DNA of 64,000 nucleotides from Oleiagrimonas citrea (GCF_012395255.1 NZ_JAAZQD010000006.1:62001-126000); one strand, 5' to 3'; shown: positions 17,582 through 26,143, counted from the first letter of the stretch. A program made the numbers and translations. The notes: generated by a model from the letters alone, not told the origin.

Positions 17582-18649
17582 ATGCAACGACTCGTCGTTC
17601 TTGCTCGCACGGCCGTGCTGGCCGCCGCGTTCCTGTTCATCGCCGTTCCGGTGCGCGCACAAACGCCGACCCAGGCGCCGCCCGCCAGCTACTACGATCA
17701 CAGCGGCTATCCCGACGCCTTCAGCGGCGGCGTGAAGATGATCCCGATCACCACGCCCGACGGCACCTTCCGCGTGTGGACCAAGCGCGTCGGCAACAAC
17801 CCGCGGATCAAGGTACTGCTGCTGCACGGCGGGCCGGGCATGACGCACGAGTACCTGGAAGCCTTCGACAGCTACTTCCCGGGCGCGGGCATCCAGTACT
17901 ACTACTACGACCAGCTCGGTTCGTTCTACAGCGACCAGCCCGAGGACACCAAGCTGTGGACGCTGCCGCGCTTCGTCGACGAAGTCGAGCAAGTGCGCAA
18001 GGCGCTGGGCCTGAATCGCGACAACTTCTATCTCTACGGCCATTCCTGGGGCGGCATCCTGGCGCTGGAGTACGCCCTGAAGTATCCACAGCACCTGAAG
18101 GGCCTCATCATCTCCAACATGATGGCCAGCGCACCGGCCTACGACGCCTACGCGCACAAGGTGCTGATGCCGCAGATGGACCCGAAAGCACTGGCCGAGA
18201 TCCTGAAGCTGGAGAAGGCCGGCAAGACCCACGATCCGAAATACATGGACCTGCTGATGTCGCACTTCTACGTCAAGCACGTCCTGCGCATGCCACCGCA
18301 ACAGTGGCCCGATCCGGTGATGCGCGCGCTCAAGCACGCCAATGAGACCATCTACACGCTCATGCAGGGTCCCAGCGAGATGGGCCTGAGCGGCCGCCTG
18401 GAGCATTGGGACGTCCGCCCGCGGCTCAAAGACATCGCCGTACCCACACTGACCATCGGCGCGCGCTACGGCACGATGGACCCGAAGGCCATGCAGCGGA
18501 TGGCCGAGCGGGTGCAGCACGGGCGCTATCTGTACTGCCCGCACGGCAGCCATCTGGCGATGTACGACGACCAGAAAATCTACATGGACGGCGTGATCCG
18601 GTTCATCGAGGACGTCGACGCCGGACGCTTTCCGGCAAAGACGCCCTGA
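17582..18649 (+). CDS. Secreted proline iminopeptidase (S33 alpha/beta-hydrolase)
   Basis: This 355-residue enzyme removes N-terminal proline from peptides. It carries a cleavable signal peptide (about 1-27, ending VPVRAQ), so it acts in the periplasm or outside. The S33 motifs are HGGPG near residue 82 (oxyanion hole) and GHSWGG with nucleophile Ser155. The catalytic Asp is probably in the RYGTMDPKAM region and the catalytic His in PHGSHLAMYDD near the C-terminus. A good ribosome-binding site (GGGGAGAG) precedes the ATG. It stands alone, convergent with the TonB-like gene. Confidence 0.9.
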   Translation: MQRLVVLARTAVLAAAFLFIAVPVRAQTPTQAPPASYYDHSGYPDAFSGGVKMIPITTPDGTFRVWTKRVGNNPRIKVLLLHGGPGMTHEYLEAFDSYFPGAGIQYYYYDQLGSFYSDQPEDTKLWTLPRFVDEVEQVRKALGLNRDNFYLYGHSWGGILALEYALKYPQHLKGLIISNMMASAPAYDAYAHKVLMPQMDPKALAEILKLEKAGKTHDPKYMDLLMSHFYVKHVLRMPPQQWPDPVMRALKHANETIYTLMQGPSEMGLSGRLEHWDVRPRLKDIAVPTLTIGARYGTMDPKAMQRMAERVQHGRYLYCPHGSHLAMYDDQKIYMDGVIRFIEDVDAGRFPAKTP

Positions 18650-18697
18650 CCGCCGCGTCTCCGTGCAGCCACGCACCGCAGGGACTTCGACGCGTTC

Positions 18698-19675
18698 CTA
18701 CAGGTGGAACAGGATGCGGCTCTGCACCGCCTGCGCGACGGCCTTGCCGTCGCGCAGGGCCGGCTTGTATTCCCAGTAGCGCACCGCGTTGAGCGCGGCA
18801 ACGTCGAAGATGTGGCGCGGTCGGGCCGCGACCACGTGCGCGTCGACGACATGACCCTCGGCGTCAACCGTGTAGCCGACATCGACCCAGCCCTGACGAT
18901 GCGCGCGACGCGCCGCGACAGGATAGGCCGGCTGTACCCGGCGCAACAGCAGCGGCGGCGTGCGCTGTACCGGCGCCTCGGTCGGCGCGACCGGGGCTGC
19001 CTGGGCCATTTGCGGCGCGGGCGCCGCCGGTTTCGGCTCGACGGCGGGCGCGGACGCTTGTGCGGGCGGAGGCGGGGTCTGCGACGGCGCGTCCGACGGA
19101 GCCGTCGCCGTAGTCGTCGCGACGCGCGATCCCTCCGGCTTCGAACGTCCGTGCGCAGCGGGCGGAGGCGTCTGCGCCAGCTTGCGCTGCGCATCCAGCT
19201 TGGCGCGCAGGATGTTCAGCGAATAGTTCGTGGGATCGGCGCGATCGAGCAGGGCGATCTCGCGTTCGGCCTCGTCGAAGCGGCCCGCGTTGATGCTCTG
19301 CTCGGCCGATTCCACGGCGAACGGAAACAGCTCGCGCAGTGCCGAGGACACGACACGGTTGTGCGGCTGACGCTTGCGCGCCTCCAGGTAGTAGGCAAAG
19401 GCATTGTCGCCTTCGGGCGCAAGCAGACGATGCTCGGCCAGCGCACGGCGCGCGGCCGCGAGCAGCTGCGCATGGCCCATCGCGGTGACCGCCACTTCTT
19501 GCCGCGGTGCGCTGGACGCGACGGCCGGACCCTTCGACGCCGCACGCTCGGCGGCCTTGCGCTGCATCCAGCGATGCGTCAGCACGCCAGCGGCCGCGAG
19601 TGCGATCACGAGCAGGGAAAGCAGGGGAAACGCGGCACGGCCGCGCATGCGACGGATTCGGCAGAGGTCGGACAT
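18698..19675 (-). CDS. TonB-like energy transducer protein
   Basis: This 325-residue protein has a single N-terminal membrane anchor (about 14-36, FPLLSLLVIALAAAGVLTHRW). A periplasmic helical region (about 65-165) follows, then a long Ala/Pro linker (about 167-240). The C-terminal TonB domain (about 245-325) has the typical RVQPAYPVAARRAHRQGWVDVGYTVDAEGHV and ends in VRYWEYKPALRDGKAV. Such extra TonB proteins support particular receptors or act as envelope sensors. It is separate from the main tonB-exbBD cluster near the origin and has no ExbB or ExbD beside it. A long inverted repeat lies just upstream at 19705-19735. Confidence 0.85.
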   Translation of the reverse strand: MSDLCRIRRMRGRAAFPLLSLLVIALAAAGVLTHRWMQRKAAERAASKGPAVASSAPRQEVAVTAMGHAQLLAAARRALAEHRLLAPEGDNAFAYYLEARKRQPHNRVVSSALRELFPFAVESAEQSINAGRFDEAEREIALLDRADPTNYSLNILRAKLDAQRKLAQTPPPAAHGRSKPEGSRVATTTATAPSDAPSQTPPPPAQASAPAVEPKPAAPAPQMAQAAPVAPTEAPVQRTPPLLLRRVQPAYPVAARRAHRQGWVDVGYTVDAEGHVVDAHVVAARPRHIFDVAALNAVRYWEYKPALRDGKAVAQAVQSRILFHL

Positions 19676-19704
19676 GGATATTCGCTGCGAGGGGAAAACG
19701 GGGG

Positions 19705-19735
19705 ACGAGGTGTCTCCGTCACGGAGACACCTCGT
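19705..19735. promoter_or_regulatory. Near-perfect 31-base inverted repeat upstream of the TonB-like gene
   Basis: Fifteen-base arms (left arm ACGAGGTGTCTCCGT, 19705-19719) pair perfectly with 19721-19735 around a single central C. It lies 29 bases upstream of the TonB-like start codon and about 100 bases after the YkgJ stop. The symmetry suits a dimeric repressor operator; it could also act as an mRNA hairpin, but no T-run follows on either strand. Confidence 0.6.
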
Positions 19736-19832
19736 GCGGTGCGCGGCGATGGTAGGGCGGGCATGTTGCGCGAAGATTGCGCGGGGATGGCTCAGCCGTC
19801 CGACGCGTCCGAACGGCCATGCACTGCACAGA

Positions 19833-20084
19833 TCAGGCGGTGCGCTGCTCCAGGTCGGTCAAGTACGCCAGCGCCTCGTCGCGATGACTGCCGCACATCG
19901 TCGGCTCCGGCCGCAGATTCCGGCACACCGCCGGACGACGCGGGTCGCCGAACAGTGCGCAGCGGTAGTCGTCGGTCAGCTGCACGCAGGGGATGCCCGC
20001 CGGCTTGCCATGCGGCATGCCGGGGATCGGGCTGGAGATGGACGGCGCGATGCAGCACGCGCCGCACCCGGAACGGCAATCCAC
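19833..20084 (-). CDS. YkgJ-type cysteine cluster protein
   Basis: This 83-residue protein matches the YkgJ/UPF0153 cysteine-cluster family, likely metal or iron-sulfur binding. Cysteines are at 3, 7, 10 and 11 (CRSGCGACC) and again in PCVQLTDDYRCALFG, AVCRNL and TMCG. The start is taken as GTG 20084, seven bases after the aroE stop, because the conserved DCRSGCGACC follows at once and no ATG exists in frame nearby. It is the last gene of the aroE unit. Function is unknown. Confidence 0.8.
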   Translation of the reverse strand: MDCRSGCGACCIAPSISSPIPGMPHGKPAGIPCVQLTDDYRCALFGDPRRPAVCRNLRPEPTMCGSHRDEALAYLTDLEQRTA

Positions 20085-20091
20085 GACGTGT

Positions 20092-20928
20092 TCAGACCCC
20101 GTCCGCGCGCAGCGCGTCGTAGACCGGGTCGGCGTCCGGCCGCTTGCCATGCCACAGCGCGAAACTGTCGGCGGCGGTCTCGACCAGCATGCCCAGACCG
20201 TCCAGCGCGAAGCGCGCACCGGCCGCACGCGCCCAGGACAGGAACGGCGTCGCGGCCTGGCCGTAGGACAGGTCGTAGCACAGCGCGCGCGCGCCGACGA
20301 TCGCAAACGGAAGATCCAGCGCCTGACCCTGGACACCCGCCGACGTGGCGTTGACGATGAGATCGAAGCTGCCGATGGAAGCCAGGTCGTTCCAGTAGCG
20401 GGCATGCGCGCGCGCCGGTTCGCCGAGGCGGTCGGCCAGTGCCTCGGCGCGCTCGGCGCTGCGGTTGACGATGGTCAGTGTATCGACGCCGGCGTCGAGC
20501 AGCGCCCAGGCCACGCCCTGCGCCGCACCGCCCGCGCCCAGCAGCAATGTGTCGTGACCGCGCAGGTCCAGACGATGACGCTCGGTCAGATCGCGCACCA
20601 TGCCCGCGCCGTCGTTGTTGTGCGCGGCCAGGCCGCCATCGGCCTGCGGGGTCAGCACGTTGGCCGCGCCGGAACGCGCGGCGGCTTCGCTATGCGTGTC
20701 GGCCAGCGCCAGCGCGGCGTGCTTGTGCGGCACTGTGACATTGGCGCCCGCGCCGCCGCCGGCGAAAAAGTCACGCACGGCGTTGGCGAAATCGTCCGGC
20801 GCGACATCGATCGTCTCGTACTCGAGCGCGATACCGAATTGCCGCGCGAAAGTCTGATGAATCCGCGGCGACAACGAATGTGCGACGGGATGGCCGAAGA
20901 CGGCGTAGCGCGATGCGGTTTCGCTCAT
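20092..20928 (-). CDS. aroE: Shikimate dehydrogenase
   Basis: This 278-residue enzyme reduces 3-dehydroshikimate to shikimate with NADPH in aromatic amino acid synthesis. It shows AHSLSP (substrate site), NVTVPHK with the catalytic lysine, HNNDGAGM and the nucleotide loop GAGGAA. The ATG at 20928 is chosen because AGGGG lies six bases before it and the family starts at [15 protein letters not shown]; the frame continues upstream to 20961. A -10-like TACAAT lies near 20957-20962 on the - strand. The YkgJ gene follows directly. Confidence 0.95.
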   Translation of the reverse strand: MSETASRYAVFGHPVAHSLSPRIHQTFARQFGIALEYETIDVAPDDFANAVRDFFAGGGAGANVTVPHKHAALALADTHSEAAARSGAANVLTPQADGGLAAHNNDGAGMVRDLTERHRLDLRGHDTLLLGAGGAAQGVAWALLDAGVDTLTIVNRSAERAEALADRLGEPARAHARYWNDLASIGSFDLIVNATSAGVQGQALDLPFAIVGARALCYDLSYGQAATPFLSWARAAGARFALDGLGMLVETAADSFALWHGKRPDADPVYDALRADGV

Positions 20929-20973
20929 GCGTGCCCCTGCTTGCGAGATCGACTGCGCCAATTGTAGCCAGTC

Positions 20974-21534
20974 TTACTGGTAACCGGGTCGACCGACCTG
21001 CGCCGCGGTCTGCGGCACCCGCTTGAGCTGATCGACCGGGAACCCCTGCGCGCGGGCCTGCTCGACATACTGCCGGTAGACATCGTCCGGCATCGTCGTG
21101 CCGCGCGCCATGATCCACAGCAGGTCGCGGTCGGGCACGCCGACCATGACGTAGCGGTACTGCGGGTCCAGCGCCAGGATCAGGTAGTCGGATACGAACG
21201 GCCAGATGATACGCACCTTCCAGTGCGCGGCGTCCTTGGGGTCGGGCAGCCAGCCCTTACCGTGCCAGGCGTCCGGCGCGCGATCGAAGCCCTTGCGGAA
21301 ATGGTAGGTAATGGCGATGTCGCCATCCTTGCGACGATGGTACTCGTCGGCCGTGGCAACTTTGCCCTTCTCCAGGAAATTGGGAATGTTGGCGATGACG
21401 TGCCAGGTGCCCATGTAACGGTCCAGGTCGACGTGGGCGACGGTTCTGGGCATCTGTGCAGGCTGCGAGGCGCAGCCGGCCAGCGCCATCAGCGCTGTCA
21501 GTGCAAGCAGGGTGGGGACGGATCGGATGCGCAT
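20974..21534 (-). CDS. blc: Outer-membrane lipoprotein lipocalin Blc
   Basis: This 186-residue protein is a bacterial lipocalin that binds fatty acids or lysophospholipids. The lipobox is Leu-Ala-Gly-Cys21, so Cys21 is lipidated. The lipocalin GxW signature is in RYMGTWHVIANIP, and the conserved YKYVMVG-like strand is YRYVMVGVPDRDLLWIMAR. Length fits E. coli Blc. The ATG at 21534 has GGGAGA upstream. It is divergent from the small membrane protein gene at 21659. Confidence 0.92.
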   Translation of the reverse strand: MRIRSVPTLLALTALMALAGCASQPAQMPRTVAHVDLDRYMGTWHVIANIPNFLEKGKVATADEYHRRKDGDIAITYHFRKGFDRAPDAWHGKGWLPDPKDAAHWKVRIIWPFVSDYLILALDPQYRYVMVGVPDRDLLWIMARGTTMPDDVYRQYVEQARAQGFPVDQLKRVPQTAAQVGRPGYQ

Positions 21535-21658
21535 GCGGGAATCTCCCTTGCGATGGGCCTGCTTGCAGATACGCGGCACACGGAGCAACGGATGCGCTGC
21601 TGTCGCAGACCGTGAGAAGCGTCCCGGGCAGGCTGTGTGGCAAGGAGGAGAAACCGCC

Positions 21659-21892
21659 ATGCATACACCCATCACCCCACGCCGCGCGCGCGCCCTAATT
21701 GCCCTGATCTGGATGGCCTGCGGCCTGCTTCTGCTGTGCACACCGCTGGCCTGGCCCAATCGCGTGCTCGGCTTCAGCACACTGTTCTGGCTGATCGGCG
21801 CCCCGGCCTGTCTGCTGATCGCGCTCCAGCCTCGCCTGCCTCTGCGTTTGCTGGCGCCGGCGCGCAATCGTCGGCTGCGCCGACCGCATTGA
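21659..21892 (+). CDS. Small two-helix membrane protein, unknown function
   Basis: This 77-residue protein starts at an ATG preceded by an excellent ribosome-binding site (AAGGAGGAG). Two hydrophobic segments are visible at about 12-28 (ALIALIWMACGLLLLCT) and 38-56 (GFSTLFWLIGAPACLLIAL). It ends with a basic tail (RNRRLRRPH), as expected for an inner-membrane protein with a cytoplasmic C-terminus. No family is recognised. It is divergent from blc, and a 10-base-pair hairpin follows its stop. Confidence 0.65.
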   Translation: MHTPITPRRARALIALIWMACGLLLLCTPLAWPNRVLGFSTLFWLIGAPACLLIALQPRLPLRLLAPARNRRLRRPH

Positions 21893-21899
21893 TTGCAAC

Positions 21900-21932
21900 G
21901 ACGGGCAGCCTGCGAGATCGCTGCTGCCCGTC
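21900..21932. terminator. Stem-loop between convergent genes
   Basis: GACGGGCAGC (21900-21909) pairs perfectly with GCTGCCCGTC (21923-21932) around a 13-base loop. It lies between the convergent small membrane protein gene and the RimK-like gene and could end transcripts from both sides, although neither side has a clear T-run. Confidence 0.6.
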
Positions 21933-21940
21933 CGAACCAG

Positions 21941-23419
21941 TCAGTCGGTGACGCCCAGCCGCTTGCGCTCCAGCCGTCGCACGAATTCCTGGATGATGCG
22001 GCGATACAGGTCATCGCCGAGGTAGGCGTCCTCGACACCCGCGTCGATCGACGGATTGTCGTTGACCTCGATGACCACCGCGCGTTCGGCCGTCTGCTTC
22101 AGGTCGACGCCGTACAGCCCGTCGCCAATCGCGTTGGCCGCCTTCACCGCCAGACGCACCACGTCGCTGGGCGCCTCGCGTACCGGCAGGGTGCGGAAAC
22201 CGCCGGACTTCGGCCCGGTGCCGCCGTGGTTGTAGATCTGCCAATGGCCGCGCGACATGAAGTACTGGCAGGCGTACAGCGGTTCGCGGTTGAGCACGCC
22301 GATACGCCAGTCGAATTCGGTGTACAGGTATTGCTGCGCGATCAGCAGCGCACTGTGCGCGAACAGTTCGGCCACCGTCTTTTTCAGCGCCTCGACCGTC
22401 TCGACCTTGACCACGCCGCGCGAGAACGCGCCATCGGGGATTTTCAGCACGATCGGAAAGCCGAGCTTGTCCGGCAACGCATCGAGTGAATCCGGATCGT
22501 CGCGGTACAGGATCTCGGTACTGGGCACAGCCAGCTTGCGCGAGACCAGCAGGTCGTGCAGGAAGATCTTGTTGGTGCAGCGCAGGATCGACGCCGGGTC
22601 GTCGATCACCACCATGCCCTCCTGCTCGGCGCGGTGCGCGAAGCGATAGGTGTGATGGTCGATAGCCGTGGTCTCGCGGATGAACAGGCCGTCGTACTCG
22701 GCCAGCCGGGCGTAGTCGTTCGGGCCGATCGGATCGACCTCCACGCCGAGCTGCTTGCCGGCCGCGATGAACGCCTTCTGCGCGCCGCGGTTGGACGGCG
22801 GCATGGCCTCGTCCGGGTTCACCAGCATGGCGATGTCGTAGCGGTAGCGGCGCCGCGCACGCGGCTTGCGCCACAGTTTGGTGGCAAAGTGGTCCAGCGC
22901 CTGCGCAAAGGCGTCCTCCTGCGCATCGTCCAGCGTGTGCAGGCCGACCGGGCGGATCGCGCCGATCTGCCAGGCACGCTCGCGGCGGAACTCGATGCGC
23001 AGCAGGGGACAGGGGAACAGCTCGAATACCTGCCTCGCCAGGTCCTGTAGCAGCGGATGCGCGGTCTGGCCAAAGTAGACCAGGATGCCGAAGTCGGTAC
23101 TGTCGCGCTCGCGACCCTTGAGCACCTGTGCCAGCTTCTGGTTCAGATCCTCGATGTCCAGACCGTACAGCGCACGCCGGCGCAGTCCGTTGATGGTGCG
23201 CACTGACGGAATCACACGGTGCCCGCGCGCCTCGGCCAGCAGCGACACGTAGTAACCATTGCCGAGGTACTTGTAGCTGCGGCAGAGGTTGATGACGTGC
23301 GTGCGTTCGCCGCTTTCCGGCGGTTCGCGCAGATAATCGCGCGCAGCGACCACTTGCGTGGACGGGTAGTACGCCCCCCAGTCCGAGGGGTTCTCGACGA
23401 CAATCACCAACCGGCTCAT
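21941..23419 (-). CDS. RimK-like ATP-grasp alpha-L-glutamate ligase
   Basis: This 492-residue protein has a C-terminal ATP-grasp ligase related to RimK (about 230-480). Visible parts are GLFIRETTAIDHHTYRFA, FPIVLKIPDGAFSRGVVKV and the metal-binding AVVIEVNDNPSIDAG. The N-terminal 200 residues form the extra domain seen in long RimK-like proteins (starting MSRLVIVVENPSDW). It should add glutamate or a similar amino acid to a protein or peptide; the target is unknown. The ATG at 23419 has GCGAGG before it and matches the family start. A GNAT acetyltransferase is divergently placed 179 bases away, a pairing seen in other gammaproteobacteria. Confidence 0.9.
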   Translation of the reverse strand: MSRLVIVVENPSDWGAYYPSTQVVAARDYLREPPESGERTHVINLCRSYKYLGNGYYVSLLAEARGHRVIPSVRTINGLRRRALYGLDIEDLNQKLAQVLKGRERDSTDFGILVYFGQTAHPLLQDLARQVFELFPCPLLRIEFRRERAWQIGAIRPVGLHTLDDAQEDAFAQALDHFATKLWRKPRARRRYRYDIAMLVNPDEAMPPSNRGAQKAFIAAGKQLGVEVDPIGPNDYARLAEYDGLFIRETTAIDHHTYRFAHRAEQEGMVVIDDPASILRCTNKIFLHDLLVSRKLAVPSTEILYRDDPDSLDALPDKLGFPIVLKIPDGAFSRGVVKVETVEALKKTVAELFAHSALLIAQQYLYTEFDWRIGVLNREPLYACQYFMSRGHWQIYNHGGTGPKSGGFRTLPVREAPSDVVRLAVKAANAIGDGLYGVDLKQTAERAVVIEVNDNPSIDAGVEDAYLGDDLYRRIIQEFVRRLERKRLGVTD

Positions 23420-23598
23420 GCAACCTCGCCATGTCCACGCGCCGGAGAGCATCGGGCGCGATCCGGTCGCCAGCCGCGGATGCGGCCATTTCGCGAAGTG
23501 TGGCAGGACCGCAGACGCACGCAAGAGGGCACATCGCGCTCCGACAGCACCCGTTCAAGATGCTGGGCGCAGTCACCCGACCCGCGTAGAGTTCGCCC

Positions 23599-24069
23599 AT
23601 GTCCGAACCGACGCCGCCCGTTCAAATCCGTCCCGCGCTGGACGCCGATCTCGACGCCCTACTGGCGCTGGAGGAACGCAGCTTCAACGGCGACCAGCTC
23701 AGCCGCCGGCAGTACCGCCGGCATCTTCGTAGCGCGACCGCGCGCCTGCTGGTCGCCTCGCACCGGGAACTGCTGATCGGCTCTGCATTGCTGCTGTTCC
23801 GCCAGAACAGTCCGGCGGCACGCCTGTACTCCCTGGCCATCGACCCGGCGGTGCGAGGGCAAGGCCTCGGGCGGCTTCTATTGGATGCCGTGGAACAGGA
23901 AGCTCGCGAACACGACTGCGAACGCGTACGCCTCGAAGTGCGTGCCGACAACGCCGCCGCGCAAGCACTGTACGAACGCTGCGGCTACACGCGATGCGGG
24001 CAGCGAACCGGCTATTACGAAGACGGCGCCGATGCACTGCTGTACGAAAAGCCGCTCTCGCCGCGCTGA
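23599..24069 (+). CDS. GNAT family N-acetyltransferase (RimI-like)
   Basis: This 156-residue GNAT enzyme transfers acetyl groups from acetyl-CoA. The coenzyme-A loop is VRGQGLG at residues 85-91, followed by LLLDAVEQEAREHDCERVRLEVRADNAAAQALYERCGY, the usual RimI-like second half. Relatives beside RimK-like ligases are sometimes fused to a C39 peptidase domain, which is absent here. A -10-like TAGAGT at 23587-23592 is six bases from the ATG, with no ribosome-binding site between, so the mRNA may be leaderless. Substrate unknown. Confidence 0.88.
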   Translation: MSEPTPPVQIRPALDADLDALLALEERSFNGDQLSRRQYRRHLRSATARLLVASHRELLIGSALLLFRQNSPAARLYSLAIDPAVRGQGLGRLLLDAVEQEAREHDCERVRLEVRADNAAAQALYERCGYTRCGQRTGYYEDGADALLYEKPLSPR

Positions 24070-24120
24070 ATGCCCGACTCGCGGTTCAACCGCATCTCCC
24101 GTGGACATCCGTCGAACCGA

Positions 24121-24525
24121 TCACGAGCCGTCGCGCCCGTAGAACCGGATGATGCGGTAATCGGGTGGACCGGAACTCTGCGGCTGTACGCTCAGCAGCA
24201 CTCTCGATCCGACACGTACCGGCTGAGACCCCGGCACCCCGAGCTGAACTGCACGACCATCGGGAAGCCTCACCCGCATCAGGACGCGGACACGGCCATG
24301 CAGACGACTGCCGCCAGATTCCGTCATACCGGAAGACTCGACCGTGCCCTCGACCTGTCGGCCCGGTCCCACCGCATGCTGGAAGTCAGGCGCCATCACG
24401 AGGGCGGAAAAGCCTGCCAGGCCCGACAACACGATCAGCGTTTGCAGCACACCCTTTGCTTTTCTGAAACACTCAGCCGTGCTCACGAATCCATGCGCCT
24501 CCCACCGCCCCCGCAAGAACCTCAT
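24121..24525 (-). CDS. Hypothetical membrane-anchored protein, end of a three-gene operon
   Basis: This 134-residue protein is not recognised. A hydrophobic segment lies at about 26-46 (VLQTLIVLSGLAGFSALVMAP). The rest forms a beta-rich, basic C-terminal part (VEGTVESSGMTESGGSRLHGRVRVLMRVRLPDGRAVQLGV), which could be a small extracytoplasmic barrel. Its ATG overlaps the stop of the zinc-ribbon gene as ATGA at 24522-24525. Base composition is somewhat less GC-rich than neighbours. Confidence 0.6.
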   Translation of the reverse strand: MRFLRGRWEAHGFVSTAECFRKAKGVLQTLIVLSGLAGFSALVMAPDFQHAVGPGRQVEGTVESSGMTESGGSRLHGRVRVLMRVRLPDGRAVQLGVPGSQPVRVGSRVLLSVQPQSSGPPDYRIIRFYGRDGS

Positions 24526-24941
24526 TCTTCACCCCAGTTCCATCGGCCACCGCATTTCCTGCAGATGAACCGACTACGCCGCGTGGGGTAGGCGGCCACG
24601 AACAGGACGATGAACAGAGCGCCGATGCGCTGGTGCAAAGTCATTGTGCGCTTGAAGTCCGTCGCGCCGCAGTGCGGGCAGTGTTCGCTGCATGCGCCGA
24701 TGTCCTGGTTCAACTGCTCCTCCAGCACGCCGGTTCGGTACTCGGTCAAAAGCGTGCGAGACAGTGTTAGAAAGCACGCAGGCACCTGCACGGCGGTACC
24801 GCCCAGCGCCAGGGACATGGGCCAGTTCACGATGGCGTGATGGGCGTAGGCCACGGTAGCCGGAATCCCCTCCGCCTCGAGCCGTGCCCGCACCACGTAG
24901 GCTTCCCACGGATCGAGAAAACGGGCGAGTGTCACGAGCAT
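24522..24941 (-). CDS. DUF2007-like protein with a split zinc ribbon and membrane segment
   Basis: This 139-residue protein begins with a DUF2007-like module (FLDPWEAYVVRARLEAEGIPATV, about 8-80), described in databases as a putative signal-transducing domain. Two CxxC pairs follow, Cys88/Cys91 (CPHCG) and Cys127/Cys130 (CRKCG). They flank a hydrophobic stretch (RIGALFIVLFVAAYP, about 105-119), so the zinc ribbon would straddle a membrane-associated helix. The ATG lies four bases after the upstream gene's stop and the stop overlaps the next ATG. Function unknown. Confidence 0.65.
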   Translation of the reverse strand: MLVTLARFLDPWEAYVVRARLEAEGIPATVAYAHHAIVNWPMSLALGGTAVQVPACFLTLSRTLLTEYRTGVLEEQLNQDIGACSEHCPHCGATDFKRTMTLHQRIGALFIVLFVAAYPTRRSRFICRKCGGRWNWGEE

Positions 24942-24945
24942 CGCG

Positions 24946-25365
24946 TCAGGACCCGCTGGCGTCCGGCAACGCGCTGGACCGCTTGAACGGGCTACCGGAC
25001 ACCGCGACGCGAACACCCAGCCAGAACAGCATGACCAGGGCAAAGAGGTTGATCCCCACCCGGGCGACGCCGAACCAGCCCATCGCGACAATCATGCTGA
25101 AGCCAAGCGTGAACGAAAAGTGGAAGTTCGTCGTCGCGATATGGATCAGCTGCATCGCGAAGAACAGCGAACCAAGCCATGCCGCCCATCGCCGCTCCCT
25201 GAACCAACCGATGCCAGCCGCCAGACCGACGAGCACCAGCGCGATATTGAAGATAAGAAAGAGCACGGGAAAACCAAACCTCGAGGCCATCCAATACGTC
25301 CATACAGCACCCAGCATGCTGTGCAGAACAAGAATGCTCGCAATCACTTTGTCCTGTGCTGCCAT
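24946..25365 (-). CDS. Hypothetical four-helix inner-membrane protein
   Basis: This 139-residue protein begins MAAQDKVIASILVLHSMLG and has about four hydrophobic segments, near 7-27, 32-52, 63-83 and 95-118. No family is recognised. The ATG at 25365 is taken because the first helix then follows directly and the longer frame upstream adds only charged sequence. It is the first gene of a compact three-gene operon with the DUF2007-like and membrane-anchored genes downstream. Confidence 0.65.
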   Translation of the reverse strand: MAAQDKVIASILVLHSMLGAVWTYWMASRFGFPVLFLIFNIALVLVGLAAGIGWFRERRWAAWLGSLFFAMQLIHIATTNFHFSFTLGFSMIVAMGWFGVARVGINLFALVMLFWLGVRVAVSGSPFKRSSALPDASGS

Positions 25366-25393
25366 ACAAGCGCCCCCCCTGACGTGTGATGGA

Positions 25394-26077
25394 TCAATGC
25401 CCGCCGCGCAGCCGCATCCGCGTCGCCGCATCCGGCCGCGCCACCAGCGCGCCGGTGGCCATCAGGCTGATGTGGTACACCCCTCCATCCACCAGCGGCA
25501 GATACACGCCGCTGCCGAATACGGTATCGACCATCGGCAGGTAGTCCGGGTACTGCCGGCGCAGATTGAACAGGTCCAGCGCACCGGCCTGGTTCAGGTC
25601 GATGATGGTCGAGCGCGCCTCGCGTGCCTGGCCGATGTCGTCGTAGCGACCGGACAAGCGGTCCAGCCGGTACAGCGGCGGCGCGCCGGACAGTACCGCC
25701 GGCATCTGCCATTTCACCACCACGGCTTCGAGCCGGAAATCGTCGCCGTTGAGCGGCAGGGTTTCGGTCTCGCCGTCCGGACGTTTCACGGACAGATGCC
25801 AGAACTGCGGCGATTCGCGATGCGCGACGATGGTCGCCACCGGCGTTTCCTGGCCCAGCACGCGGTAGCCGCGCAGCGCCAGTCCGCCTCCCGTGGCCAG
25901 CAGTGCCAGAACAAAGAACAGCAACAGCAGCAGCGCACGCCACGCCGCCGCCGCGCGGCGTCCCTCGCGCCATCGGCGACGGCAGGACACGCCATGGCCG
26001 ATGGTCAGAAGCAACAACACGCCGGCTGCGATCAGCAGCAGCGTGGCAGGCCATTGCAGCATCTGGGTCCAGTTCAC
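25394..26077 (-). CDS. Conserved hypothetical protein with two N-terminal membrane segments
   Basis: This protein of 227 residues starts at GTG 26077 (MNWTQMLQWP); ATG 26062 is an alternative. Two hydrophobic segments are at about 10-28 and 45-68. A beta-rich extracytoplasmic domain follows, with the distinctive stretches GYRVLGQETPVATIVAHRES and GSGVYLPLVDGGVYHISL. Similar proteins of unknown function occur in Xanthomonadales. It is divergent from lptM, and the two share a 93-base promoter region. Confidence 0.75.
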   Translation of the reverse strand: MNWTQMLQWPATLLLIAAGVLLLLTIGHGVSCRRRWREGRRAAAAWRALLLLLFFVLALLATGGGLALRGYRVLGQETPVATIVAHRESPQFWHLSVKRPDGETETLPLNGDDFRLEAVVVKWQMPAVLSGAPPLYRLDRLSGRYDDIGQAREARSTIIDLNQAGALDLFNLRRQYPDYLPMVDTVFGSGVYLPLVDGGVYHISLMATGALVARPDAATRMRLRGGH

Positions 26078-26137
26078 GCGACGGTTCCGGGCGACAGATC
26101 GACGCTCATCATACCCATGGAACGGTTGTGCGACGCG

Positions 26138-26143
26138 TATACT
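26138..26143 (+). promoter_or_regulatory. -10 element of the lptM-dapF promoter
   Basis: TATACT matches the sigma-70 -10 consensus at five of six positions and lies 27 bases before the lptM ATG. I see no good -35 hexamer at the usual distance. It would start the lptM-dapF transcript. Confidence 0.5.
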
